This document shows, in pieces, positions 48,443 to 58,064 of a DNA stretch of 64,000 nt. Numbering within the stretch: position 1 is the first letter of the stretch; each line of letters opens with the position of its first letter. The notes below the pieces were generated by a model, which made no database searches, was not told where the DNA came from, and saw only the letters and a list, made by a program, of their open reading frames with translations. Made by a program: the position numbers and the translations under genes. The stretch is taken from the NCBI RefSeq assembly GCF_017813355.1, contig NZ_JAGIYZ010000003.1, positions 1-64,000 on the forward strand, read 5' to 3'. Source of the stretch: Roseomonas nitratireducens. Lineage in GTDB: Bacteria > Pseudomonadota > Alphaproteobacteria > Acetobacterales > Acetobacteraceae.

Positions 48443-48471
48443 TTGCGCCCCGCGGGGGTGGGTGCTAATGC
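48443..48471 (+). promoter_or_regulatory. predicted sigma-70 promoter of rpmF-plsX-fabH
   Basis: TTGCGC (48443-48448) and TAATGC (48466-48471) are separated by 17 bases, in the 116-bp gap after DUF177. The -10 would be about 48 bases before the rpmF ATG. Match to consensus is moderate, and read-through from DUF177 is equally possible. Confidence 0.4.
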
Positions 48472-48519
48472 CCCCCGCTCCCGCTATCCTTGACGTATTG
48501 ATGAAAGAGGCTCGGCGCC

Positions 48520-48720
48520 ATGGCCGTTCCGAAGAAGAAGGTTTCGCCCTCCCGCCGCGGCATGCGCCGCAGCCATGAGGCACTGAGCGCCCCCTCCTAC
48601 CAGGAGTGCTCGAACTGCGGCGAACTGAAGCGGCCGCACCATGTCTGCTCCCATTGCGGCCACTACGACGGCCGCGAAGTGGTGGCGGCAGAGCGCGTGG
48701 GCCAGACGATCCGCGGCTGA
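48520..48720 (+). CDS. rpmF: large-subunit ribosomal protein L32
   Basis: The 66-residue protein starts [18 protein letters not shown] and has the zinc-ribbon pair [20 protein letters not shown], i.e. the C+ form of bL32. Length fits. It is followed by plsX after 37 bases, a near-universal order. Confidence 0.97.
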   Translation: MAVPKKKVSPSRRGMRRSHEALSAPSYQECSNCGELKRPHHVCSHCGHYDGREVVAAERVGQTIRG

Positions 48721-48757
48721 CCGCGGTGACGCCGACCCCGCGCCCGGAACGCTGACG

Positions 48758-49810
48758 ATGGCGCAGCAGGGGCCTGCCTTCTCGCTCGCGATCGATGCCA
48801 TGGGTGGCGACGCGGCACCGGAGGCGGTGCTCGACGGGCTGGAACTGGCTGCCGAGCGGCATCCCGATGCGCGCTTCCTGCTGGTGGGCGACGAGGCGCT
48901 GGTCGCCGGCGCGCTCGCCCGGCGGAAGCGTGCCGCTCGCGCGTGCAGCCTGCGCCATGCGCCCGACCGCATCTCCGGCGACATGAAGCCCACCGCGGCG
49001 CTGCGCATCCGCGGATCGTCGATGCGCGTGGCGATCGATGCCGTCGCGGCCGGGGAGGCCGCGGGCGTGGTTTCGGCCGGCAACACCGGCGCGCTGATGG
49101 CGCTGGCCAAGATCGTCATCAAGACGATGCCGGAGATCGACCGGCCGGCGCTGGCCGCCATCGGGCCCTCGGCGCGCGGCGACGTGGTGCTGCTCGACCT
49201 CGGCGCCAATGTGCAGTGCGACGCGCGCAACCTCGTCGAGTTCGCGGTGATGGGCGACGCCTTCGCGCGCGCCGTGCTCGGCCTGACCAACCCGACGATC
49301 GGCCTGCTGAACGTGGGCTCGGAGGAACTGAAGGGCGACGACCGCGTCCGCCACGCCGCCGAGACGCTGCGCGATTCGCATATCGGCCAGAACTTCCGCG
49401 GCTTCGTCGAAGGCCACGACATCACGGCCGGCACCACGGACGTGATCGTGACCGACGGCTTCACGGGCAATGTCGCGCTCAAGACCGGGGAGGGCGCGCT
49501 GAAGCTGATGCGCGACCTGCTCCGCCAGGTCTTCACGAGCAGCGTGCCGGCGCGCATGGGCTACCTGCTCGCGCGCCCGGCGCTCGACCGGCTGCGCGAA
49601 TGGATGGACCCGCGGCGCTACAACGGCGCGATCCTGATCGGCCTCAACGGCGTCGTCGTGAAGTCCCATGGCGGGACGGATGCGCTCGGCTTCGCCCATG
49701 CCGTCGATGTCGCAATGGACATGGTGACGCACGGCTTCAACGAGCGTATCCGTGAAGGCCTGACCCGCCTGTCCACCTCCGGCCCGCGGGTGCCGGCCGA
49801 GCCCCGCTGA
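48758..49810 (+). CDS. plsX: phosphate acyltransferase PlsX
   Basis: The 350-residue enzyme makes acyl-phosphate from acyl-ACP for glycerolipid synthesis. Markers are SLAIDAMGGDAAPEAVLDG near the start, VSAGNTGALMALAKIVIKTMPEIDRPALAAI and the GNVALKTGEGALKLM stretch. It starts at the ATG before AQQGPAF. The 14-base gap to fabH suggests co-transcription. Confidence 0.95.
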   Translation: MAQQGPAFSLAIDAMGGDAAPEAVLDGLELAAERHPDARFLLVGDEALVAGALARRKRAARACSLRHAPDRISGDMKPTAALRIRGSSMRVAIDAVAAGEAAGVVSAGNTGALMALAKIVIKTMPEIDRPALAAIGPSARGDVVLLDLGANVQCDARNLVEFAVMGDAFARAVLGLTNPTIGLLNVGSEELKGDDRVRHAAETLRDSHIGQNFRGFVEGHDITAGTTDVIVTDGFTGNVALKTGEGALKLMRDLLRQVFTSSVPARMGYLLARPALDRLREWMDPRRYNGAILIGLNGVVVKSHGGTDALGFAHAVDVAMDMVTHGFNERIREGLTRLSTSGPRVPAEPR

Positions 49811-49824
49811 AGGCAAGCCTGCCC

Positions 49825-50805
49825 ATGGTCCTGCGCGCGACGATCGCCGGCTGCGGCGGCTACCTGCCCGAGACTCGGCTGTCGAACGACGAACTCGCGG
49901 CGCTGCACGGGCTCGAGACCTCCGACGCCTGGATCCGCGAGCGCACGGGCATCGGCTTCCGCCACATGGCCGCGCCGGATCAGACGGCCTCCGACCTCGG
50001 CGCGGCGGCGGCCCGGGACGCGCTCGCGCGCGCTGGCGTGGCGGCGGAGGAGGTGGACGCGATCCTGGTCGCGACCTCGACCCCCGATTCGGCCTTCCCG
50101 GCGACCGCGGTGCGCATCCAGGCCAAGATCGGCGCGACCAAGGGCTTCGCCTTCGACATGGCGGCGGCGTGCACCGGCTTCGTCTACGCCCTTGGCGTCG
50201 CGGACAGCCTGATCCGCGCCGGCCAGGCGCGCTGCGTGCTGGTCATCGGCACGGAAGTCTATTCGCGCATCCTCGACTGGACCGACCGCGGCACCTGCGT
50301 GCTGTTCGGCGACGGCGCGGGCGCTGTGCTGCTGCGTGCGGAGGAGAATGGCGGCACGCGGGAGGATCGCGGCATCCTGTCCTGCCACCTGCACGCCGAT
50401 GGCCGCTTCGGCGACATCCTGCATGTCGAGGGCGGCGCCGGGTCGAACGGCGGGGCCGGCCTGCTGCGCATGTCCGGCAAGGAAGTGTTCCGCCACGCGG
50501 TCACCAAGCTGGCCTCCGTGGTGGACGAGGCGCTGGCCGCCAACGACATGTCGCATGCCGATGTGCGCTGGCTGGTGCCGCACCAGGCGAACCTCCGCAT
50601 CATCGAGGCGATGGGCCGCAAGCTGCATCTGCCGGCCGAGCGCGTCGTGGTCACGGTGGACCGGCACGCCAACACCTCGGCCGCCTCCATCCCGCTCGCG
50701 CTGGCGGAAGCCTGCGGCGACGGGCGCATCGGGCCTGGCGACCTTGTCGTGATGGAAGCGATCGGCGGCGGCCTGACCTGGGGCGCGGCCCTGGCCCGCT
50801 TCTGA
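49825..50805 (+). CDS. fabH: beta-ketoacyl-ACP synthase III
   Basis: The 326-residue thiolase-fold enzyme condenses acetyl-CoA with malonyl-ACP to start fatty-acid synthesis. The Cys-His-Asn triad is C116 (AAACTGF), H253 (VPHQANL) and N283 (RHANTSAAS), with the usual GDGAGAV loop. Length matches FabH. It follows plsX and precedes ihfA by 64 bases. Confidence 0.97.
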   Translation: MVLRATIAGCGGYLPETRLSNDELAALHGLETSDAWIRERTGIGFRHMAAPDQTASDLGAAAARDALARAGVAAEEVDAILVATSTPDSAFPATAVRIQAKIGATKGFAFDMAAACTGFVYALGVADSLIRAGQARCVLVIGTEVYSRILDWTDRGTCVLFGDGAGAVLLRAEENGGTREDRGILSCHLHADGRFGDILHVEGGAGSNGGAGLLRMSGKEVFRHAVTKLASVVDEALAANDMSHADVRWLVPHQANLRIIEAMGRKLHLPAERVVVTVDRHANTSAASIPLALAEACGDGRIGPGDLVVMEAIGGGLTWGAALARF

Positions 50806-50869
50806 CAAGCGCGGTTGACGCACCCCCCGGCGCGCGGGTTTCATAGCGTTCATAACGGGTTGCGAGACC

Positions 50870-51184
50870 ATGTCAGGCATGAACACGGTGACGCGCGCGC
50901 AGCTCGCGGAAGCGATCTACGCCAATGTCGGCCTTTCGAGGAACGAGAGCGCGGCGCTGCTCGAGACGGTGCTCGAACGCATCTCCGCCGCGCTCGAATC
51001 CGGTGAACCCGTCAAGATCTCGGCCTTCGGCACCTTCCTCGTGCGCCAGAAGGGGCAGCGCGTCGGGCGCAATCCCAAGACGGGCGTCGAGGTTCCGATC
51101 CTGCCGAGAAAGGTGTTGAGCTTCCGTCCGTCCCAGGTTCTCAAGGCGCGCATCAACAACGAACCCGTAGGGGCCGAGGAATGA
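50870..51184 (+). CDS. ihfA: integration host factor subunit alpha
   Basis: The 104-residue DNA-bending protein has the HU/IHF fold: [25 protein letters not shown], the beta-arm region [25 protein letters not shown] with the intercalating proline, and [15 protein letters not shown]. The ATG at 50870 or an internal one at 50879 may be used. TTGACG at 50815-50820 is a possible -35, but no good -10 pairs with it. Coupled by ATGA to the MerR gene. Confidence 0.95.
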   Translation: MSGMNTVTRAQLAEAIYANVGLSRNESAALLETVLERISAALESGEPVKISAFGTFLVRQKGQRVGRNPKTGVEVPILPRKVLSFRPSQVLKARINNEPVGAEE

Positions 51185-51606
51185 GCGACGAGGTCTCCGA
51201 AGCCGAGGCGCGCGGCAAGCCGCGCAAGGCGCCGACGGCGTTCCGCACCATCAGCGAGGTGGCGGACGACCTGCACATCCCGCAGCACGTCCTGCGCTTC
51301 TGGGAGACGAAGTTCCCGCAGCTCAAGCCGTTAAAGCGCGGCGGGGGGCGGCGCTACTACCGGCCCGAGGACATCGCGCTGCTGCGCCGCATCTCCGACC
51401 TTCTCTACACCCAGGGCTACACGATCAAGGGCGTGCAGCGGCTACTGCGGGACGGCACGGATGAAGGGCCGCAGGCCGCGGTGACCGGGGAATTGCCGCT
51501 GGGCGACCCGCCGCCCGCGGCGGAGGAGCAGGAGACCGCCGACCTGCGGGAAGCGCTGGCCGAACTCGAGGCCATTGCGCGGGAGTTGCGTGCGCTCGCC
51601 GCCTGA
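51181..51606 (+). CDS. MerR family transcriptional regulator
   Basis: The 141-residue protein has an N-terminal winged helix ([48 protein letters not shown]) and a short C-terminal region with no ligand-binding Cys. Proteins of this type lie next to ihfA across alphaproteobacteria, without known inducer. Overlaps ihfA (ATGA). Confidence 0.9.
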   Translation: MSDEVSEAEARGKPRKAPTAFRTISEVADDLHIPQHVLRFWETKFPQLKPLKRGGGRRYYRPEDIALLRRISDLLYTQGYTIKGVQRLLRDGTDEGPQAAVTGELPLGDPPPAAEEQETADLREALAELEAIARELRALAA

Positions 51607-51654
51607 GAGGGGGTGGCAAGCGGGCGCGGCGGATGCTAAACGGCGCGCCTCGGT

Positions 51655-51731
51655 CGGGCAGTAGCGCAGCCTGGTAGCGCATCAGTCTGGGGGACTGGGG
51701 GTCGTGGGTTCGAATCCCGCCTGCCCGACCA
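51655..51731 (+). tRNA. tRNA-Pro (GGG)
   Basis: The 77-base sequence folds into a cloverleaf with a 7-bp acceptor CGGGCAG/CTGCCCG, anticodon stem TCAGT/ACTGG, loop CTGGGGG with anticodon GGG, and T-loop GGTTCGAATCC; CCA is encoded. It is 48 bases after the MerR gene, on the same strand. Confidence 0.96.
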
Positions 51732-51768
51732 ATTTACCCCCCCTGCATAGAACGCTTTCCCGTAATCC

Positions 51769-53355
51769 CTACGCCCGCGCCACCGCCTGCGGCAGGAAGG
51801 CTCCGTTGTAGTAGGGCGTCACGGACAGGGGCTTCCGCGCCGCGTAGACATAGGCGGGGTGGTAGACCATGTGGATGATCGCCTCCTCCCCGATCGCGAT
51901 GTCGGCCGCCTGCGCGAACAACGCGTTGCGCTTCGCCTCGTCCATCTCGACCAGCGCCTGGGCGACCAAGGCATCCGCGCGCGGGCTGGAATGCCGCGTG
52001 CGGTTCGCGGTGCCCAAGCCCTGCTCGCGATTGAAGGTGTGGACCAGCGCGCGATAGGCGTAGGAGATATTGTCCGCGCCGTACTGCGCCGCCATCACGC
52101 TGAAGGTCTGGCGCGCCGCGGCCGGGAAATAGGCCGCGTTCGGCATGGTCTGGACCTCCGTCCGCACGCCGATCCGCGTCCAGAACTGGGCGATGGCCTG
52201 CGCCACCTTCTCGTCGTTCGGGTAGCGGTCGTTGGTCGCGTGGATGGTGATCTGGAAGCCGTTCGGATAGCCGGCCTCGGCCAGCAGCCGGCGTGCGCGT
52301 TCCACATCCTGGGTCACGACGCGCAGGTTCGCCGATGTGCCGGGCGTGCCTTCGGGCAGCAGGTTGGAGGCGACGCTCGCCGCCCCTTCCATCACCCGCT
52401 CGACGATCGCCTGGCGGTTCAGCGCGAGCGACAGCGCCTGGCGCACCCGCGCATCCTTGAGCGGGTTGCGCGTCATGGGCTGCCCGGCCGCGTCGCGCAC
52501 GAAGGGCGAGACGTCCCGGTCCATGTCCATGGCGATGTACATCACGCGCATCCCGGGGATCTGCGTGACGTTGATGTTCGCATCGCGCCTGAGCCGCGCG
52601 ATGTCGGAGACCGAGACCTCGTCGATCGCCTGCACGTCGCCGGCCAGCAGCGCGGCCATGCGGCTGGCGTCCGAGGAGATGACCTTGAAGTTCACCGTCT
52701 CGAAGGCCGGCGCGGCGCCGAACCAGTGCGGGTTGCGGCGCATCTCGACGAATTCGCCGAAGCGGTAGTCGACCAGCGTGTAGGGGCCGGAGAAGACGCG
52801 GACGGTCTTCGCGTTGAAGTCGGCGGTGCGGAGTTCCGCGCCGAGCGACTTCGACAGGATCGCGACCTCCGTCATGTCCTCGACCATGAAGGGGTAGGGC
52901 TGGGCCGTGTGCAGCAGGATGGTGCGCGCGTCCTTCACCTCGGTCCGCGTGATGGCGCGGACGAAGATGTGGTAGGCGCCGGCGGATCCCGTGATGGTCG
53001 GCACGCGCGCGATGGAATAGGCGGCGTCCTCCGCCGTGATGGGCGTGCCGTCGCTGAACTTCGCATCGGCGCGCAGCGTGAATTCCCACGCCATGCCGTC
53101 ATTCACGGGGCGCCAGCGCTCGGCGATGCCGGGCTCGGGCTTGCCGTCCGCGCTCATGCCCACGAAGCGGGCGTGCAGGGCGCGGAGCAGGTTCTGCTCC
53201 CCCGAGAGGCGGAAATGCGGGTCGAGCGATGTCGGGCTCAGCTTCAGCCCGGCGCGCAGCGTGCCCGCCGCCTGCGCCCGCGCGCCGCGCGGCAACCCTG
53301 CCGCGGCGAGGAACCCGCCCGCGGCGGCGGCCTTGAGGAAGTCGGAACGCTTCAT
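51769..53355 (-). CDS. peptide-type ABC solute-binding protein (family 5)
   Basis: The 528-residue protein has a twin-arginine-less but long signal peptide (KRSDFLKAAAAGGFLAAAGLPRGARAQ, cleaved about residue 28) and the SBP_bac_5 pattern: PTSLDPHFR, FSDGTPITAEDAAYSI, NPLKDARVRQALSLALNRQ and the YPNGF strand. These proteins bind peptides, nickel or oligosaccharides for ABC importers. No permease or ATPase genes are beside it. It lies 64 bases downstream of the SoeC-like gene and shares the strand. Confidence 0.85.
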   Translation of the reverse strand: MKRSDFLKAAAAGGFLAAAGLPRGARAQAAGTLRAGLKLSPTSLDPHFRLSGEQNLLRALHARFVGMSADGKPEPGIAERWRPVNDGMAWEFTLRADAKFSDGTPITAEDAAYSIARVPTITGSAGAYHIFVRAITRTEVKDARTILLHTAQPYPFMVEDMTEVAILSKSLGAELRTADFNAKTVRVFSGPYTLVDYRFGEFVEMRRNPHWFGAAPAFETVNFKVISSDASRMAALLAGDVQAIDEVSVSDIARLRRDANINVTQIPGMRVMYIAMDMDRDVSPFVRDAAGQPMTRNPLKDARVRQALSLALNRQAIVERVMEGAASVASNLLPEGTPGTSANLRVVTQDVERARRLLAEAGYPNGFQITIHATNDRYPNDEKVAQAIAQFWTRIGVRTEVQTMPNAAYFPAAARQTFSVMAAQYGADNISYAYRALVHTFNREQGLGTANRTRHSSPRADALVAQALVEMDEAKRNALFAQAADIAIGEEAIIHMVYHPAYVYAARKPLSVTPYYNGAFLPQAVARA

Positions 53356-53419
53356 GGCCGGATCCCCCCGTTGATCCCGGGGGCGATCCTTGGCCATGGC
53401 GCCCGGTGGCGCAAGCCGC

Positions 53420-54361
53420 TCAGCGCGGCTCGCCGACCCCGTAGTAGAGTGCCACGGTGTGCGTCGCCTCGGCGAACATCAGCCAGCGTTCCGCGAGCAG
53501 CCCGACCAGCGCCAGCAGCGCCGCGGCCAGCGCCAGGATGCCCGCCGGCACGCCGCCCGCGGGCAGGGCCAGCGCGAGCAGCACCGCCGGCGCGGCGAAG
53601 CCCGCCAGGCTCGCGATCCGGCGCAGCCGTGCCGCATGGACGCGTCCGATGCGGAAGGCCATCTCCCGCAGCAGGTAGTTGGTCTCGGTGTGCGGCGGAT
53701 CGAGCGGCCGCACCTTGCCGATGAAGCCGAGGCCCGTGGCACTTTCCATCGTCGCGACCGGTGGCGCGGCGTCGATGCTGGCCCAGTAGACGCGCTTGAA
53801 GATGAAGCTCCCGGCGCCGAGCAGGGCGGCGATCGCGGCCGGCACCGCGGCCGCGCCCCAGAAGGCGGCGAGCATCGCCAGCAGCACCGCGCCGGAGAAG
53901 GCGCCGAACAGCAGGTAGCCCGGCGTGGTCAGCGGGTTGTGCCATTGCCGGATCGGCTTCAGCGACGCGTAGATCATCCCCGTGCAGTAGACCGTCGCCG
54001 CCGCGCCCGCGGCCGCGAGCAGCCCGGTCCACCAGGCAAGCCATTCCTTGCCGCCGATGACCGCGATGAAGAACAGTCCGGCCGGCGCGAAGGTCGCGAC
54101 CGCCGCGACGCCCTCGCGCGACAGCCAGGAGGACCGCCACTGGCTCAGCGCGCGCCAGGCGCGTTCCGGCCGCCCGAGATGCGCGGTGGAGGACAGCAGC
54201 CCCAGCATGATGAGCACCAGCGCGAGCCCGACCGCGCCGGCGCCGAAGGCCGCCCCGCCCGGCACCAGGCCGAGCGGCCGCAGCAGCCCCATCCAGAACA
54301 GCAGCCCGTAGCCGGCCCCGGATGCGACGGTGAAGAAGACGATCGAGGGCGCGGGGTTCAT
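53420..54361 (-). CDS. DmsC/SoeC-like membrane anchor of a molybdoenzyme
   Basis: The 313-residue protein has eight or so hydrophobic segments, of the DmsC type, with family stretches LLSSTAHLGRPERAWRALSQWRSSWLSREG and ATHTVALYYGV. Such anchors exchange electrons with the quinone pool. The ATG overlaps the FeS subunit stop (ATGA). Together with the upstream two genes it forms a complete membrane molybdoenzyme complex; see the alpha subunit. Confidence 0.85.
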   Translation of the reverse strand: MNPAPSIVFFTVASGAGYGLLFWMGLLRPLGLVPGGAAFGAGAVGLALVLIMLGLLSSTAHLGRPERAWRALSQWRSSWLSREGVAAVATFAPAGLFFIAVIGGKEWLAWWTGLLAAAGAAATVYCTGMIYASLKPIRQWHNPLTTPGYLLFGAFSGAVLLAMLAAFWGAAAVPAAIAALLGAGSFIFKRVYWASIDAAPPVATMESATGLGFIGKVRPLDPPHTETNYLLREMAFRIGRVHAARLRRIASLAGFAAPAVLLALALPAGGVPAGILALAAALLALVGLLAERWLMFAEATHTVALYYGVGEPR

Positions 54362-55101
54362 CGCGACAGCACCTTGTCCACCCAGCGCAGCAGCGGGTTC
54401 GTGATGCGGGAGGGCAGGGGCCCGGCCTCCTTCGGCGGGCCGGCATCGGCCTTCGGCGCGCGGCGCGGCGGCAGGTAGCGGTTGACCGGCTGGTAGCCGA
54501 GCTCGGGCATCAGCTCGACGCCGCCGCGTTCGGCCACGAGCTTCGACACCGCGCTCTCCGGGTCGCCGAGGTCGCCGAAATGCCGCGCATGGGCAGGGCA
54601 GGTGGACACGCAGGCGGGCACGCGCTGCGGTTCGGGGATGGTCTCGTTGTAGATGCGGTCGACGCAGAGCGTGCACTTCTTCATCACGCCCTGGTCGTCG
54701 TCGAATTCGCGCGCGCCGTAGGGGCAGGCCCAGGCGCAGAGCTGGCAGCCGATGCAGATGTCGGTGTTGACCAGCACGATGCCGTCCTCGGCGCGCTTGT
54801 ACGACGCGCCGGTGGGGCAGACGGTGACGCAGGCCGGCGTCTCGCAATGCAGGCAGGACCGGGGGAAGTGGACCGTGCGGCCTTCCTCGCCTTCGCCGGC
54901 TTCATAGGCATGGACGCGGTTGAACCAGACGCCTTCCTGCCCCGCCGAATAGGCGTTGCGGTCGGGCAGCGGCGCCATGTGGCCGCTGGTGTTCCATTCC
55001 TTGCAGTTGGTCGCGCAGGCATGGCAGCCGACGCAGGTGTCGAGGTCGATGACGAGGCCGAGCTTCTTCGCACCGGGCGCCGGCGTTGGCAGGGATGTCA
55101 C
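54358..55101 (-). CDS. DmsB/SoeB-like ferredoxin subunit
   Basis: The 247-residue protein has four cysteine clusters: CVGCHACATNC, CLHCETPACVTVC, CIGCQLCAWAC and a C-terminal CTLCVDRI/CVSTC set, typical of the electron-transfer subunits of the DMSO reductase family. It has no signal peptide. The GTG start at 55101 overlaps the alpha-subunit stop (GTGA). It passes electrons between the molybdenum subunit and the quinone-linked anchor. Confidence 0.9.
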   Translation of the reverse strand: MTSLPTPAPGAKKLGLVIDLDTCVGCHACATNCKEWNTSGHMAPLPDRNAYSAGQEGVWFNRVHAYEAGEGEEGRTVHFPRSCLHCETPACVTVCPTGASYKRAEDGIVLVNTDICIGCQLCAWACPYGAREFDDDQGVMKKCTLCVDRIYNETIPEPQRVPACVSTCPAHARHFGDLGDPESAVSKLVAERGGVELMPELGYQPVNRYLPPRRAPKADAGPPKEAGPLPSRITNPLLRWVDKVLSR

Positions 55102-57953
55102 GTGCGGTCTCCCCCGGCGTTGTAGCGCAGGATGTCCGGTGTTTCCGGCATGTTGGGCGGCGGCTCCAGCAGCGTCGGCAGAGGGTCGGTGATCCCGTCC
55201 TCGCCCGGGGCGCATTTCGTCACCTTCACGCGCAGATCGTACCAGGCGGCCTGGCCCGTAACGGGATCGGCGTTGGCGAGGCGCGGGCCGGTCTGCGCCG
55301 GCAGCCATTCGCTGATGACGTGGTTGAGCAGGAAGCCGCGCTGCGCCTCGGCCGCGCTCGGGGAGAGCATCCAGGCGCCGGCGCGCTTGCCGATCGCGTT
55401 CCAGGTCCAGACTGTGTCGCGGTTCACGCCTTCCATCAGCGAAAGCTGCGCCTTCACGCGCCCGCTGCGGCTTTCGACCCAGACCCAGTCATCCTGCGCG
55501 AGGCCCTCGGCCTCGGCCCGCGCGCGCGACATATACAGCTTGTTCGAGCCGTGGATCTGCCGCAGCCAGGCGTTCATCGAGCCCCAGGAATGGTACATCG
55601 CCATCGGCCGCTGCGTGACGGCGGACAGCGGGAAGGGATCGGTATCGTGCTGCTGCTGCTCGAGCGGCGCGTACCAGAAGGGCAGCGGGTCGCAGTAGGT
55701 GCGCACGCGGTCGCGCAGCGCCGCGGGCGGCTGCTTCGCGCCATGGCCTTCCGCGGCGAGGCGGAACTTCTGCAAGGGCTCCGACCAGATCTGCAGCACG
55801 ATCTGGTTCGAGTTGCCCATCATCCCCATCGCCTTGGCGTTGGCGAGGTAGGTGGCGTTGGCGTGCTTGAAGTAGGATTCCTCGGGCGCGAGGGTGTGGC
55901 GCCAGAAGCAGCCATTGTCGATGTAGCGCTGCAGCTGGTCCTTGTTGGGCTCGCCCACGCCCTTCTTCGAACCGTCCTCCCCGCGCCAGCCGGCGAGCGG
56001 CCCGACGCCCGGCATGCGCTGGTGGTTCACGATGTAGTCGGGATAGTCCTTGAACCTCGGCGAGCCATCCTCCTTCACGAAGGCCGGCAGGCCAAGCCGC
56101 GCGCCGAGCTCGATCAGCACTTCCTGGAAGGGCCGCACGTCGCGGTCGGGCTTGATCACCGGCTGGCGGATCGCATCCCCAGGACCGTGGGAGGAGCCGA
56201 TCGGCCGGTCGAGGATGCTGATCGCGTCCCAGCGTTCGAGATAGGTGGTGTCCGGCAGGATCAGGTCGGCGTAGGGCACCGTCTCGCTGAAATAGGCGTC
56301 CGAGTAGATGACGTGCGGGATGACGTATTCGCCGTCCTCGTCCTGCGCCGTCAGGCAGCGGATCGTCTCCAGCGGGTTCATGGCGCTGTTCCAGGCCATG
56401 TTCGCCATGAACATGAAGAGCGTGTCGATCTTGTACGGGTCGCCCTTCTCGGCATTGCCGATGACCGTGTGCATCATCCCGTGCAGGCCGAGCGGCGCTT
56501 CCCAGGAGAAGGCGTGGTCGATGCGGATCGGCGTGCCGTCATCCTCCACCAGCAGGTCGTCGGGGCCGGAGGGGAAGGAGAGGATGTTGCCGGTGAGCGG
56601 CGTGTTCGGCTTCGCCCCGCGGCCCGCCGGGCCGGGTCCGGGCGGGATCGGCCGCGGGAAGGGCGACTTGTAGCGCCAGGACCCCGGCGTATCGACCGCG
56701 CCCAACAGCATCTGCAGGATGTGCAGCGCGCGGCAGGTGTGCAGGCCGTTGGAATGCGCGCTGATGCCGCGCATGGCGTGGAAGGCGACGGGCCGGCCGA
56801 CCATCGTCTCGTGCCTGCGGCCCCAGACATCCGTCCAGGGGATGTCGAGCGTCAGCGGCTGGTTGAAGGCGATGTCCGCGACCTCGGCCGCCAGGCGACG
56901 GATGCGGTCCGCGCCGATGCCGCAGCGTTCCGCCACCGCCTCGGGCGCGTAGTCCTCGCCCAGGTAGCGTTCGGCCATGAGCTGGAAGACCGGCTGGGCA
57001 CGGCGGCCATCGGGCAGCGTGAACTCGCCGACCAGGACGGCGCTGAGCGACACGTCGTCCGCCGCGATCGCGCCGCGCGCGCGGTCCCAGGCGAGCGGCT
57101 TGCCATCGGCGTCGCGCGCGAACAGCCCGTCATCCGCCCCGCCCGGATTGCGCACCACGAGCCAGGGCGCGTTGGTGTAGCGCACGAGGAACTCGCCATC
57201 GACGCGGTCGGTGCGGATCAGCTCGTGGATCAGCGCCATGATGAACAGGCCGTCCGTGCCGGGCCGGATGCCGACCCATTCGTCGGCCACCGCCGAGTAG
57301 CCGGTGCGCACCGGGTTCACGGACACGACCTTCGCGCCGCGCCCCTTGAGCGCCGCGAGGCCCGTCTTGATCGGGTTGGAATCGTGGTCCTCGGCGACGC
57401 CGAAGATCATCAGGTACTTCGCGTGCTCCCAATCCGGCTCGCCGAATTCCCAGAACGATCCGCCGATGGTGTAGAGCCCGCCGGCCGCCATGTTGACGGA
57501 ACAGAAGCCGCCATGGGCGGCGAAGTTGGGCGTGCCGAACTGCGCCGCCCAGAAGCCCGTCAGCGACTGGGACTGGTCGCGGCCGGTGAAGAAGGCGAGG
57601 CGGCGCGGATCGGTCTGCCGCACATGCTTCAGCCAGCCGGTGGCGATCTCCATCGCCTCCTCCCAGCTGATCTCGGCGAATTCGCCCGACCCGCGCGGCC
57701 CGACGCGCTTCAGCGGCGCCTGCAGCCGGGCCGGGGAATACTGCGTCATGATCCCGGCACTGCCCTTGCCGCAGAGCACGCCCTTGTTCACGGGATGGTC
57801 GGGGTTGCCCTCGATGTAGCGGACGCGGCCGTCCTTGAGGTGCACGCGGATGCCGCAGCGGCAGGCGCACATGTAGCAGGTGGTGGTCTTCACCTCGTCG
57901 CCGATCGGCGCCGAATAGGCGATCCGGTCGGTCGCGCCGCCGTCGTCCGGCAT
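55098..57953 (-). CDS. molybdopterin oxidoreductase alpha subunit, SoeA-like
   Basis: The 951-residue subunit has an N-terminal [4Fe-4S] site CYMCACRCG...VLCGKG, then the molybdopterin oxidoreductase domains and a C-terminal dinucleotide-binding barrel (KLYMSRARAEAEGLAQDDWV). A Cys in GGFCSVNMAAG is in the position of the Mo ligand. No Tat signal precedes the FeS motif, so it is cytoplasmic. A cytoplasmic alpha subunit with a four-cluster FeS subunit and a DmsC-type anchor is the plan of the quinone-linked sulfite dehydrogenase SoeABC. Thiosulfate/polysulfide or another substrate is not excluded. It is the first gene of the operon, divergent from the SOUL gene. Confidence 0.75.
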   Translation of the reverse strand: MPDDGGATDRIAYSAPIGDEVKTTTCYMCACRCGIRVHLKDGRVRYIEGNPDHPVNKGVLCGKGSAGIMTQYSPARLQAPLKRVGPRGSGEFAEISWEEAMEIATGWLKHVRQTDPRRLAFFTGRDQSQSLTGFWAAQFGTPNFAAHGGFCSVNMAAGGLYTIGGSFWEFGEPDWEHAKYLMIFGVAEDHDSNPIKTGLAALKGRGAKVVSVNPVRTGYSAVADEWVGIRPGTDGLFIMALIHELIRTDRVDGEFLVRYTNAPWLVVRNPGGADDGLFARDADGKPLAWDRARGAIAADDVSLSAVLVGEFTLPDGRRAQPVFQLMAERYLGEDYAPEAVAERCGIGADRIRRLAAEVADIAFNQPLTLDIPWTDVWGRRHETMVGRPVAFHAMRGISAHSNGLHTCRALHILQMLLGAVDTPGSWRYKSPFPRPIPPGPGPAGRGAKPNTPLTGNILSFPSGPDDLLVEDDGTPIRIDHAFSWEAPLGLHGMMHTVIGNAEKGDPYKIDTLFMFMANMAWNSAMNPLETIRCLTAQDEDGEYVIPHVIYSDAYFSETVPYADLILPDTTYLERWDAISILDRPIGSSHGPGDAIRQPVIKPDRDVRPFQEVLIELGARLGLPAFVKEDGSPRFKDYPDYIVNHQRMPGVGPLAGWRGEDGSKKGVGEPNKDQLQRYIDNGCFWRHTLAPEESYFKHANATYLANAKAMGMMGNSNQIVLQIWSEPLQKFRLAAEGHGAKQPPAALRDRVRTYCDPLPFWYAPLEQQQHDTDPFPLSAVTQRPMAMYHSWGSMNAWLRQIHGSNKLYMSRARAEAEGLAQDDWVWVESRSGRVKAQLSLMEGVNRDTVWTWNAIGKRAGAWMLSPSAAEAQRGFLLNHVISEWLPAQTGPRLANADPVTGQAAWYDLRVKVTKCAPGEDGITDPLPTLLEPPPNMPETPDILRYNAGGDRT

Positions 57954-58064
57954 GTCCTGGTCGTCCCCTGCGCTGTCGCTTCCCCCGAAGTAGCGCACGG
58001 CCCCGGCCCTTCGCAAAGGGGGGCGGCGGCGCCATATCCAGGCCATGCCGGAGTGCACCGCCCC

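Noticed and set aside
46718-49816. A 1032-codon open frame on the minus strand across bamE to plsX
   Set aside because: It lies opposite conserved plus-strand genes (DUF177, rpmF, plsX) and has a low-complexity translation.
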